Of a DNA stretch of 64,000 nucleotides, positions 1-6,998 are shown piece by piece. The DNA comes from an uncultured Christensenellaceae bacterium (GTDB lineage: Bacteria; Bacillota; Clostridia; Christensenellales; Pumilibacteraceae): assembly GCA_910586925.1 (NCBI GenBank), contig CAJUKG010000009.1, positions 1 to 64,000 of the forward strand, written 5' to 3'. The translations under genes and the position numbers were made by a program. The notes beneath the pieces were generated by a model, which saw only the letters and a program-made list of their open reading frames with translations, was not told where the DNA came from and made no database searches. Numbering within the stretch: position 1 is the stretch's first letter; each line of letters opens with the position of its first letter.

Positions 1-51
1 AAGTCGTAACAAGGTAGCCCTACGAGAACGTGGGGCTGGATCACCTCCTTT
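1..51 (+). rRNA. rrs: 16S ribosomal RNA, 3' end (partial)
   Basis: The first bases are the conserved 3' end of bacterial 16S rRNA: AAGTCGTAACAAGGTA, then helix 45, then GGATCACCTCCTTT with the anti-Shine-Dalgarno sequence. The rest of the gene lies before the window. The mature 3' end is placed at about base 51 by comparison with the family. Helix 45 reads as stem CTACG/CGTGG around a loop AGAA, where GGAA is usual; the two adenines modified by RsmA are kept. No 23S or 5S gene follows: a terminator comes within 90 bases and a protein gene within 410. The 16S gene is therefore not followed by the rest of a standard rrn operon here. Confidence 0.95.
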
Positions 52-139
52 AAGGAATCTTCAATCAGAGAAGATCCAACCAAATTTGTTCTTAATCGAT
101 ATAGTTTGCTAAATCTATCACTTATACATGTGTGAAACG

Positions 140-170
140 AACCGCGTTTACAAAACGCGGTTTTTGTTTT
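140..170 (+). terminator. Intrinsic terminator after 16S rRNA
   Basis: AACCGCGTTT (140-149) pairs perfectly with AAACGCGGTT (153-162) across a three-base loop and runs into TTTTTGTTTT. It sits about 90 bases after the 16S end with no gene between, so it most likely ends the 16S transcript alone. Confidence 0.85.
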
Positions 171-387
171 GCGTTTTTCTTTCGTCGTTTCTGCGCGGAG
201 CGATGAATATATATGTGCGCAGTTAAAAAGCCAAATGCGGCAGTTTCGTTTTGCGGGAGCGCGCGTGATACGCTTCGGTCGGGAGCAACGGGCAAAGCGG
301 GTGCGCGGAGAAAACTATGCTGCTAATGCTCGTGCGCGACATATTGATAAAAATATCACTTTACCGTAACTAAATTTCATTATGTAC
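171..387. other. Non-coding gap between 16S terminator and next promoter
   Basis: I see no convincing gene here. The 66-codon frame at 169-369 begins inside the terminator T-run, has no ribosome site and has an arginine-rich composition typical of chance frames. I see no tRNA-like T-arm or CCA end. An earlier imperfect hairpin lies just after the 16S end (54-77, ATCTTC pairing with GAAGAT) and could be a processing stem. Confidence 0.6.
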
Positions 388-416
388 TTGACAGTTCGCG
401 AAATGAATGGTAAAAT
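388..416 (+). promoter_or_regulatory. Sigma-A promoter of the 456-2738 gene pair
   Basis: TTGACA (388-393), a 17-bp spacer and TAAAAT (411-416). The predicted transcript start is near 423, so the in-frame ATG at 423 would be the first base of the mRNA and the ATG at 456, with its AAGGAG, is the better start. Confidence 0.85.
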
Positions 417-455
417 AAATGTATGTCGGCGCGAAGCGCGGAGAAGGAGAGTGTT

Positions 456-2507
456 ATGCACAAACAAATGATTGTGTTTAAGAATAAACGTAGTTTGTTT
501 GCGGTAGTGCCGTTATTGACGGCGATCGCCATATTGTTTGCGATCGTCGGAGTTTTCGGATTCGGTGGTGACATTGCCGCGCATGCCGACGTCGCGGGCG
601 ACCCGACGACGGTTTATAACCGTGTTCTTGACGCAAGCGGCGATGAGTATGCGTTGCCGTCGAACTCTTGGACATACGGTCACGATATTAAGATTGCAAC
701 GCCCGTACTCGAGCACAAAGACGGAGCTTCGGGCAAACTGAATATTTCGCTGTACCTCGGCGACGATTTGATCGCGAAAGAGATCGAGCCGATCAAGCTC
801 GCCGATTACATAAACAAATATATGCCTGCGGGCAAGTATAAGCTGTTTTTCGCCGCGCCGATGGCGATAGCGGACGGTATTACATACGAGCAAAAAGATT
901 ATGCTTTCCCGTTCGAGGTCGAGCGTGCCGCTATGCCGCAAAACCGTATCGAGCTTGTGAGCAATTATCTGTCGAGAAACGACGCATACGAGTTCATGTA
1001 CGACGGAAATGTGCACATGTTGCCTGCCGATATGGACGAGAATATCATAAACCCTGTCGGCGGGGTGTACGAGCGCGGATTCGGCACGTCCGTGTATTGG
1101 GCGAAAGAAGCTGCGGATAAGTATTTCGGCGGGTTGAAACTTTTGTTCAACGTGTCGGGAATGTCGAACAGTCATTACCACACCGCCGAGTATTTCGCGG
1201 GCGAAGAAGAATTTGTAGATTGCACGGTGGTTGCGCCGTGCGAGCCGGGCGTGTACACCGTTAACTACCTGTTGTCGGGCGACAATTTCCTCGATTCCGA
1301 GGCGGGCGACATTCAGTACAGCTATAAAGTGTCTGTTTTCGGCGAGGTGGAGATCCCCGTTATTCAGGAAACCATTTACGACGGCACGGTGCAAACGGCG
1401 AATATAAGCGACGGATTGCACTACACGGTAGATGCGTACACGGGATGGACGGACGTGGGCAGTCACGACATAACCCTGCGGTTGCGCGAGCCTGAGTGCT
1501 ATCTGTGGAAAGGTCAGACGCTCAAAACCCGCACGACCGCCGTTAAAGTCAAGTTCACGATCAACAAGGCGAGCAACGACTGGGTGCAGATCCCCGACGT
1601 CGTGCGCTGGGTGGAAGGCGAATACGATCCCGAAGAAAACCTTGTTATAGGAGAAGCACTGTTCGGCAAAGTCGTGTTTGTTATCACCGATGCCGATGAC
1701 AACGTGGTATACAACTCCGAAACGGGCGTAAATAAGCTCGGCGAACTGAAAGCCGGCAGTTATAACTTCACCGCGAGCGTGGAGGGAACAGATAATTATA
1801 CAGTGCTTCCGTATTCCAAGTTCATTCGCGTTCTCGAAAAACAGGGATTGCCTTGGTGGGGAACTATGTGTATCGCGATCGGCGCGATTGCCGTCGTTGC
1901 GATCATAATCCTCATTCTTTATAAAACGGGAGTATTCCGTATTCTCACCGATAAGATCGTTTTGTCTATCCGCACGAAAGCGACGATAGACGCGACGATC
2001 GCGGCGGTCCGCGCGAATAAGCGCGCCGAAGAATCCCGCGCCTCGCGCGAGCAGGCGGAAGCCCGCGACCGCGCCGCAGAACAAGCCGCAGCCCGCAAAG
2101 CCGCGGCGGAGGAAGCGCGCAACCGTCCGCCCGAAGAACAGGTGGCGGAGCTTGAAGCGAAAGCGAAAGCGGCGAGCGAAAAAGCCGACGCCATGAGGGA
2201 GCGCGCCGACGCCATGCAAGAGCGTGCCGAAAAATTCAAGGCGAAAGTGGCAAGCGACGCCGCCGTAGCCAAAGATACCGCGTCCGTTGCGGAAGAACGG
2301 AACCCCGACGAAACGTCCGTCATTGACGGCGAAGCCGAAAAAGCAGGCGACGCGAATGTCGAAGTTGCGGCGGCGGAAGATACAAAATCCAAAGACCCCG
2401 CCGCACCGTCGAAGCCGAAGAAGCCGAGAAGCAATAAGAAGAAAGCAGAGCCGACCGTTGCGGCGAGCGACACTAAAGCAGAAACAACCGATCATACGGA
2501 GGACTAA
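456..2507 (+). CDS. Secreted membrane-anchored Ig-like protein with coiled-coil tail
   Basis: Function unknown. The 683-residue product starts with a signal peptide (basic start, hydrophobic core, AHA-like cleavage site near residue 40). The extracellular part has beta-rich repeats of the MBG/Ig-like type, with motifs such as YDGTVQTA and TDVGSHDITL. A single membrane helix lies at about 467-490. The remaining ~190 residues are a charged cytoplasmic tail with alanine/glutamate/arginine coiled coil and a lysine- and proline-rich end. AAGGAG at 444-449 with 6 bases spacing decides the start. The next gene, also coiled-coil, begins 3 bases after the stop, so the two are co-transcribed and may interact. 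The layout suggests a surface protein linked to a cytoplasmic scaffold; that is inference. Confidence 0.85.
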   Translation: MHKQMIVFKNKRSLFAVVPLLTAIAILFAIVGVFGFGGDIAAHADVAGDPTTVYNRVLDASGDEYALPSNSWTYGHDIKIATPVLEHKDGASGKLNISLYLGDDLIAKEIEPIKLADYINKYMPAGKYKLFFAAPMAIADGITYEQKDYAFPFEVERAAMPQNRIELVSNYLSRNDAYEFMYDGNVHMLPADMDENIINPVGGVYERGFGTSVYWAKEAADKYFGGLKLLFNVSGMSNSHYHTAEYFAGEEEFVDCTVVAPCEPGVYTVNYLLSGDNFLDSEAGDIQYSYKVSVFGEVEIPVIQETIYDGTVQTANISDGLHYTVDAYTGWTDVGSHDITLRLREPECYLWKGQTLKTRTTAVKVKFTINKASNDWVQIPDVVRWVEGEYDPEENLVIGEALFGKVVFVITDADDNVVYNSETGVNKLGELKAGSYNFTASVEGTDNYTVLPYSKFIRVLEKQGLPWWGTMCIAIGAIAVVAIIILILYKTGVFRILTDKIVLSIRTKATIDATIAAVRANKRAEESRASREQAEARDRAAEQAAARKAAAEEARNRPPEEQVAELEAKAKAASEKADAMRERADAMQERAEKFKAKVASDAAVAKDTASVAEERNPDETSVIDGEAEKAGDANVEVAAAEDTKSKDPAAPSKPKKPRSNKKKAEPTVAASDTKAETTDHTED

Positions 2508-2510
2508 AAC

Positions 2511-2738
2511 ATGTCGGTCACGAAACAACTCAAGAAAGACATAGCAATTCTCGACGCGGAAATTACCGCGCTCGAAATAAAGCGTTCGCGGTCGGAAGCC
2601 GCAATCATCGAAGCGTTGGTAGGCGGCGAAGAACCGACCATAGACGATATTAAGTATTTTCGTAAGTACACGGCGGAAATAGAGGAGAAGCGCGAACGCA
2701 TAGTGTTGATGCAACAGCAGCTCGACACCGTATACTAA
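2511..2738 (+). CDS. Small coiled-coil protein
   Basis: A 75-residue, highly charged protein predicted to be almost wholly helical, with heptad-like spacing (for example LKKDIAILDAEITALEIK) and a second helix toward the end. I see no recognised family and no membrane segment. CGGAGG ending 9 bases before the ATG is a good ribosome site. It directly follows the coiled-coil tail of the upstream membrane protein, so it may bind that tail. Function is unknown. Confidence 0.75.
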   Translation: MSVTKQLKKDIAILDAEITALEIKRSRSEAAIIEALVGGEEPTIDDIKYFRKYTAEIEEKRERIVLMQQQLDTVY

Positions 2739-2771
2739 ACCGCGCACGACGAGAGTTTATCGTGCGGTATC

Positions 2772-2810
2772 CCGATTCGGCTTATTGAATAATGCCGAAT
2801 CGGATAGTTT
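2772..2810 (+). terminator. Probable terminator of the 456-2738 operon
   Basis: CCGATTCGGC (2772-2781) pairs perfectly with GCCGAATCGG (2794-2803), followed by ATAGTTTTG. The T-run is short, so termination may be partial. A second stem-loop (GCACGA/TCGTGC) lies at 2744-2766, just after the stop codon. Confidence 0.55.
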
Positions 2811-2936
2811 TGACATAAAATAAAAGCGACGAAAAACGTGTCGAAATACTTTCCGATGCGTTTTTTGCATTGAGATCGGTTTTCGAGCGTGTGCGACATT
2901 TTTGCGCGATATGCGGCTTGTGGAAGGGAATACAAT

Positions 2937-3030
2937 AAAAAACCGTGCCGAGTGGTCGGCACGGCTATCGCATAACGCGATTGGAGTTTGTAGGGCGTGT
3001 GCTTTCGGCGTATAAGCAACGCCTACAATA
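2937..3030 (-). ncRNA. Candidate structured small RNA ending in a strong terminator
   Basis: On the minus strand three hairpins follow one another: a two-part stem at 3027-2989 (TGTAGG.CGT with ACGCCCTACA, plus TGCTT with AAGCA), a small stem ATCGC/GCGAT at 2981-2967, and a perfect 9-bp stem CCGTGCCGA/TCGGCACGG (2964-2943) running into TTTTTT. No convincing protein gene lies upstream on that strand, and I found no clear -35/-10 pair. It could be an independent small RNA or a leftover 3' end. Confidence 0.3.
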
Positions 3031-3064
3031 CTATTTTGCGTTGTTTTCGTATGTTTATGCATGG

Positions 3065-3330
3065 TAACGTCGAATAATAGAAATTAGCAAACACCGACTT
3101 AATCAAACAAAAAATCCCTAAACAAATGATTGCTCGGGGATCTTATGTTTCGCATAGCGCGAAATGTGTAAGACTTTTACGACAGTAGTTTTCGATTTAA
3201 TATTATGCCGTAGTGACATTCGGTAATTCGGTGCGGATTTTACTTCATGTCCGCCTTACACTGTTATTTTGTGCGCGTCGGCGCGTATTATTCGCCGTTT
3301 CGGAAATTTTCCGAAATATTTTTTTCAAAC
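3065..3330. other. Non-coding gap upstream of the TetR promoter
   Basis: No supportable gene. Two overlapping minus-strand frames extending from about 2735 to 3062, and short plus-strand frames around 3213-3490, lack ribosome sites and family signatures. On the minus strand a loose ATCCC/GGGAT stem followed by TTTTTT lies near 3112-3145. A near-palindrome, CGGAAATTTTCCG, lies at 3301-3313. Confidence 0.5.
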
Positions 3331-3332
3331 GG

Positions 3333-3361
3333 TTGACAAATGTACATTTTCGGCGTATACT
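3333..3361 (+). promoter_or_regulatory. Promoter with embedded operator palindrome (TetR operon)
   Basis: TTGACA (3333-3338), 17 bp, TATACT (3356-3361). The perfect 12-bp palindrome AAATGTACATTT (3338-3349) lies inside the spacer, and a second, AACATATGTT (3364-3373), covers the expected start of transcription. Both are well placed for repression by the TetR protein encoded just downstream; that is inference. Confidence 0.8.
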
Positions 3362-3428
3362 AAAACATATGTTGCAAAACGTGTGTTTCAGTATGTTAAA
3401 CGCAAATACCGCAAAATGAGAGGTGAAT

Positions 3429-4010
3429 ATGCCGCCGAAAGCGAAGTTTACGAAAGACGAAGTTATTGCCGCCGCAGTCAAACTGACTGAGGAACGAGGG
3501 ATCGACGCATTGACGGCGAGGGAACTCGGCGACGCGCTTGGAAGCTCCGCCCGTCCTATTTTCACGGTGTTCGACGGCATGGACGAGGTGCGCGACTGTG
3601 TATTTGCGGCGGCGAAAGCCGTTTACGGCGAGTATGTCGAGCGCGGGCTTCGCGAGGCTGTCGCATTCAAGGGCGTGGGAGCGGCTTACATAAAATTCGC
3701 CGCGGAGCGACCGCGACTTTTTTCGTTGCTGTTCATGCGCGGACGGGACGGCTTGCCGTGCGTAGGCGAGATATTGCCGATAATAGACGATTATGCGGAG
3801 CGCATACTTACGTCGATAATGGACGGATACGGCGTGTCGCGGGAATTTGCGCAAAGGGTATATTTGCATTTATGGATATATACGCACGGAATAGCGACGC
3901 TTATCGCTACGAAAGTCTGTGCGTTTACTGCCGAGGAGATAGACGTATTGATGACCGAAGAATTCCTCGCGATATTTTCAAAACTCAAAAAAGAGGGTGG
4001 CAAGCTATGA
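3429..4010 (+). CDS. TetR/AcrR family transcriptional regulator
   Basis: A 193-residue one-domain repressor. Residues ~6-55 form the TetR helix-turn-helix (FTKDEVIAAAVKLTEERG followed by ALTARELGDALGSS), and the rest is an alpha-helical ligand-binding region resembling the WHG-type C-terminal domain. The ATG at 3429 follows GAGGTG with 6 bases spacing; the GTG at 3423 lies within that ribosome site. It is first in an operon with an ABC ATPase, whose ATG overlaps this stop (ATGA), and an FtsX-type permease. It probably controls that transporter through the palindromes in its own promoter. The inducer is unknown. Confidence 0.9.
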   Translation: MPPKAKFTKDEVIAAAVKLTEERGIDALTARELGDALGSSARPIFTVFDGMDEVRDCVFAAAKAVYGEYVERGLREAVAFKGVGAAYIKFAAERPRLFSLLFMRGRDGLPCVGEILPIIDDYAERILTSIMDGYGVSREFAQRVYLHLWIYTHGIATLIATKVCAFTAEEIDVLMTEEFLAIFSKLKKEGGKL

Positions 4011-4687
4011 TTACGGCGCGGGACGTGAGAAAAATTTATCGCGGTTGCGAGGTGCTTAAAGGCATGTCGCTCGATATCGAGGAGGGCGAGAACGTGGTCA
4101 TACTCGGCGCGTCGGGGTCGGGTAAATCGACGCTTCTATCTGTGCTTTCGGGGCTTGAGCGGGCTGACGGCGGAAGCGTTACGGTAAACGGCGAAGAACT
4201 CGCCGCGATGTCAGATAAACAGCTCACCGAGTTCAGACGCAAAAACGTCGGGTTTGTGTTTCAACAGTATTACTTGCTCGATCATCTCACCGTGGACGGC
4301 AACGTGCGCCTCGGTGCCGACCTCGTCGGCAATAAAGATTACCGTGACGTGATCGGCGCGGTGGGGCTTGCCGAGAAGCTCAAGAACAAGCCGTCCGAGC
4401 TGTCGGGCGGAGAACAGCAACGCGTGTGCATTGCGCGCGCGATCGCCAAAAAACCGCGCGTGCTGTTTATGGACGAGCCGACTGGCGCGCTCGACGAGGA
4501 AACGGGTCGCGCCGTTCTCGATTATATTTGCAGACTTCGGCGGGAACTCGGTTTGACCGCCGTGTCGGTCACGCATAATGCGAATATCGCGGAAACGGCT
4601 GATACCGTTATCAGAATCAACAGCGGAAAAATAGTCGAATACTACCGCAATTCTTCTCCGAAATCGGCTTACGAAATAGGGTGGTAA
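4007..4687 (+). CDS. ABC transporter ATP-binding protein, MacB/LolD type
   Basis: A 226-residue ABC ATPase. Walker A GASGSGKST is near residue 38, the Q-loop lies in FVFQQYYLLDHL, the signature is LSGGEQQRV, Walker B is VLFMDEPTGALDEE and the H-loop is VTHN. The FQQYYLLDHLTV region and the ALDEE sequence are typical of the family that powers FtsX-like permeases (MacB, LolD, BceA). The start overlaps the TetR stop and the permease starts 1 base after this stop, so the three are translationally coupled. The likely role is export or mechanical transmission rather than import; the substrate is unknown. Confidence 0.93.
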   Translation: MITARDVRKIYRGCEVLKGMSLDIEEGENVVILGASGSGKSTLLSVLSGLERADGGSVTVNGEELAAMSDKQLTEFRRKNVGFVFQQYYLLDHLTVDGNVRLGADLVGNKDYRDVIGAVGLAEKLKNKPSELSGGEQQRVCIARAIAKKPRVLFMDEPTGALDEETGRAVLDYICRLRRELGLTAVSVTHNANIAETADTVIRINSGKIVEYYRNSSPKSAYEIGW

Positions 4688-4688
4688 T

Positions 4689-5816
4689 ATGGTAGTGAGC
4701 GCGAAGGACGGACTCAAGCTCGTCGGGATTTCCGTTGTGAGCTTTTGTGCCGTGTTTGTATGTACTTTTTTCATCAATTACTATATAGACGTGCACGCGC
4801 TCGAGGGCGAAGTTCCCGAAGCGTATATGCCGATTTACGACGCGCAGGTCGCTATGTCGCGGCTCGTGTGCGGGATCACCGGCGGCGTGCTCGGCGCGAT
4901 CGTCGTGATAATGCTCGCGTTTTACATCAAGCTGTATATCGACGGGAATGCGAAACGCTTCGGGCTGTTCAAGGCGATGGGGTATTCCGAAAATCGACTT
5001 GCCGCGGCGTTTTGGGTGTTCGGTCTTGCGGTGCTCGTCGGCGCGTGTGCGGGATGCGCGGCGGGATATGCGGTTATGCCCGCGGTTTACGACAACATGA
5101 CGATAGGCGAACTGTCGGTGACGATCGGGTTTCATGCGTGGCTGCCGTTCGCGCTTGTGCTGCTTCCGTCCGTTTTGTCCGCGCTCGTCGCTTGCGTATA
5201 TGCGCGTATGAAACTTCGCGGCGGCGCGCTCGATATGCTGAAAGGAAAAACGCAAAGCACCGAAAAACGCACGTTCGACAGCGGCAAACCTTTCCTCGCC
5301 GAAATGCGTCGCGCCGTGCTTCGCAGTAATAAATCGGTCGTGTTTTTCGTCGCGTTCGCATGTTTTTGCTTCGCGGCAATGGTGCAAATGAGCCTGTCTA
5401 TGCGCACTTTAAGCAGCGAACTTATGGGGGGTATGATATTTGCCATAGGCGTTGTTTTGTCGGCTACGGCGATGATTATGGCGGTTACAACGGTCATTAC
5501 GCGAAATTCCCGCAATATCGCGGTGATGAAGGCATGCGGATACTCGGTAAAACAGTGCGCCGTCGCGGTGCTTTGCGGTTATGTTCCGTTTGCCGTTCTC
5601 GGCTTTGCGATAGGCACCGTGTATCAGTACGGCTTGCTTAAAATAATGTGCGACATAATGTTTGCGGATGTCGCGATCGTGCCCGACTATTCGTTCGACG
5701 TACCGATGTTTTTCGCGACGTTCGCCGCGTTTATAATTTCGTATTCGGCGACTATGCTGTACTATGCGAGAAAGATAGACAAGGTTTCGCTGAAGCAAAT
5801 CATGCTCGCCGATTAG
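4689..5816 (+). CDS. FtsX-like ABC permease
   Basis: A 375-residue membrane protein with about eight helices, arranged as two FtsX-like halves. Each half has the characteristic cytoplasmic segment before a helix: RFGLFKAMGYSENRLAA near residue 90 and NIAVMKACGYSVKQCAV near residue 275. There is no large extracellular domain, so it is a compact version of the family. It partners the ATPase encoded immediately upstream. An intrinsic terminator follows at 5865. The substrate cannot be told from sequence; antimicrobial peptide or lipid export is usual for relatives. Confidence 0.88.
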   Translation: MVVSAKDGLKLVGISVVSFCAVFVCTFFINYYIDVHALEGEVPEAYMPIYDAQVAMSRLVCGITGGVLGAIVVIMLAFYIKLYIDGNAKRFGLFKAMGYSENRLAAAFWVFGLAVLVGACAGCAAGYAVMPAVYDNMTIGELSVTIGFHAWLPFALVLLPSVLSALVACVYARMKLRGGALDMLKGKTQSTEKRTFDSGKPFLAEMRRAVLRSNKSVVFFVAFACFCFAAMVQMSLSMRTLSSELMGGMIFAIGVVLSATAMIMAVTTVITRNSRNIAVMKACGYSVKQCAVAVLCGYVPFAVLGFAIGTVYQYGLLKIMCDIMFADVAIVPDYSFDVPMFFATFAAFIISYSATMLYYARKIDKVSLKQIMLAD

Positions 5817-5864
5817 CCGTATCGAATTCGGTTAGAAAAAGATTAGAAAAATTAAAATACAATT

Positions 5865-5890
5865 AAAAATCCCCGACGCGGGATTTTTTT
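5865..5890 (+). terminator. Intrinsic terminator of the TetR-ABC-FtsX operon
   Basis: AAAAATCCC (5865-5873) pairs with GGGATTTTT (5880-5888), and the stem runs into a T-tract. The next promoter starts 4 bases later. Confidence 0.85.
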
Positions 5891-5891
5891 A

Positions 5892-5921
5892 TTGACAATA
5901 CTATGCAATGCATGGTATTAT
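5892..5921 (+). promoter_or_regulatory. PadR operon promoter with 21-bp dyad operator
   Basis: TTGACA (5892-5897) and TATTAT (5916-5921) with an 18-bp spacer. Between and over them lies the dyad ATAC-T-ATGC-AAT-GCAT-G-GTAT (5898-5918), with both half-sites perfect. It is the kind of site a PadR dimer would use to repress its own operon. Confidence 0.8.
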
Positions 5922-5948
5922 GTATACAGCAGTATCAAGGAGTGCAAA

Positions 5949-5993
5949 ATGAAATACTACGACAGCGGAGGCGTAACATGGATGCGCAACTGA
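5949..5993 (+). CDS. Possible 14-codon leader ORF overlapping padR
   Basis: AAGGAG (5937-5942), 6 bases, then ATG and 14 codons (MKYYDSGGVTWMRN) ending at TGA 5991-5993. It is in a different frame from the PadR gene and covers the PadR ribosome site and first codons. Ribosomes on it would affect PadR initiation. Whether it is translated is unknown. Confidence 0.4.
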   Translation: MKYYDSGGVTWMRN

Positions 5994-6289
5994 AAAAAGG
6001 TCTTCTCGAAGTTTGCGTGCTCGTGTCGCTGAAGAAAGAAGAAAGTTACGGCTATAAGATCATAAACGACATATCGCCGTATATCGAGGTGAGCGAGAGT
6101 ACGCTGTACCCGATACTGAAGCGGCTCGAGGCGACGGGGTGTTTGACGACGCGCAGTAAAGAATACAACGGCAGACTGCGCAAGTACTACATGATAACCG
6201 AGGCGGGTAAGCGCAAGATACGGGAGTCCATTTCCGATCTCGACGAACTGCGGCGGGTGTACGAATTTATTTACAAGGAAGGGTTATGA
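5978..6289 (+). CDS. PadR family transcriptional regulator
   Basis: A 103-residue winged-helix protein. The PadR pattern is plain: LKKGLLEVCVLVSLKKEESYG at the start, then SESTLYPILKRLEATG as the recognition helix, then the wing RLRKYYMITEAGK. The ATG at 5978 follows GGAGG by 6 bases. It is first in a three-gene operon with a DUF1700-like membrane protein (1 base after this stop) and a DUF4097-like protein, a common Firmicutes grouping for envelope-stress-type control. The dyad in its promoter suggests autoregulation. The signal sensed is unknown. Confidence 0.92.
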   Translation: MDAQLKKGLLEVCVLVSLKKEESYGYKIINDISPYIEVSESTLYPILKRLEATGCLTTRSKEYNGRLRKYYMITEAGKRKIRESISDLDELRRVYEFIYKEGL

Positions 6290-6290
6290 A

Positions 6291-6998
6291 ATGACCAAGT
6301 ACGAATGGGACAGGGAATTAAAGAAAAATATCCACCGATTGCCCGACGACGAGATAAAGCGCGTGCTCGAGTATTACGACGAACTGTTCGAGGACTACAT
6401 CGAGCGCGGCAAGTCCGAACGCGAGATAATAGCCGAGTTCGGCAATCCTTGCGACGTCGCGGACAAGATACTTGCCGACTACGACGGCGAGCTTAAGTCG
6501 GACGATCCGTTCGGGCACCCGCCGCGTTTTCGCGGCGATAAAAGCGGCACCGTGTTCGAGGGACATGACGATAACAAAACGGACGTTAAAAGCAATGCCA
6601 AAGAGCCTGTGAGCGAAAATGGCGGCGAAGATATCGGCGGGGCGAAAGCGGAAGTCAAAGACGACAATGCGCGGACATTGGCACTTGTCGCGTTCATAGT
6701 GATAAACATAGTGACCGGTTTCGCCATGTTCTTTATACTCGCGGCGGTATGGATCGTGCTCGGTGCGCTCGTAATAAGCGGCATTGCGGTCGCGGGTGGC
6801 GGAGTAGCGGCGTTCGTCGTGTCGTTCGGACCGCTGTTCGGCGGCGGCGCGGCGTCGGGACTTGCGCAAATGGGTATGGGTGTCGCCACGGTCGGAGTAG
6901 GTATAGCTATAGTTTTGGGCAGCGTCGCGTTGATGCGGCTTTATGCGAAAGGCACGAAAAAAGTTGCGCAATGGTTTTCCAAAGGAGTTGCGAAATGA
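6291..6998 (+). CDS. DUF1700-like (HAAS) membrane protein
   Basis: A 235-residue protein. The first ~65 residues form the helical HAAS/DUF1700 domain (LPDDEIKRVLEYYDELFEDY, then a GNPCDVADKILADY motif). A polar linker follows, then two to four hydrophobic glycine-rich segments from about residue 125 to the end. Such proteins regularly accompany PadR regulators and DUF4097 adhesin-like proteins, as here. It lies 1 base after padR, and its stop overlaps the next ATG. The role is unknown; the pairing suggests a membrane partner for signal sensing. Confidence 0.85.
   Translation: MTKYEWDRELKKNIHRLPDDEIKRVLEYYDELFEDYIERGKSEREIIAEFGNPCDVADKILADYDGELKSDDPFGHPPRFRGDKSGTVFEGHDDNKTDVKSNAKEPVSENGGEDIGGAKAEVKDDNARTLALVAFIVINIVTGFAMFFILAAVWIVLGALVISGIAVAGGGVAAFVVSFGPLFGGGAASGLAQMGMGVATVGVGIAIVLGSVALMRLYAKGTKKVAQWFSKGVAK

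Noticed and set aside
513..2747. Long open frame on the minus strand opposite the Ig-like protein gene
   Set aside because: It is rich in R, F, V and H with no family signal and lies wholly under a gene with promoter, ribosome site and signal peptide. It is a shadow caused by codon bias.
2735..3062. Two overlapping minus-strand frames of 94 and 101 codons in the gap before the TetR operon
   Set aside because: No ribosome sites or recognisable domains. The region is better explained by hairpins and a terminator.
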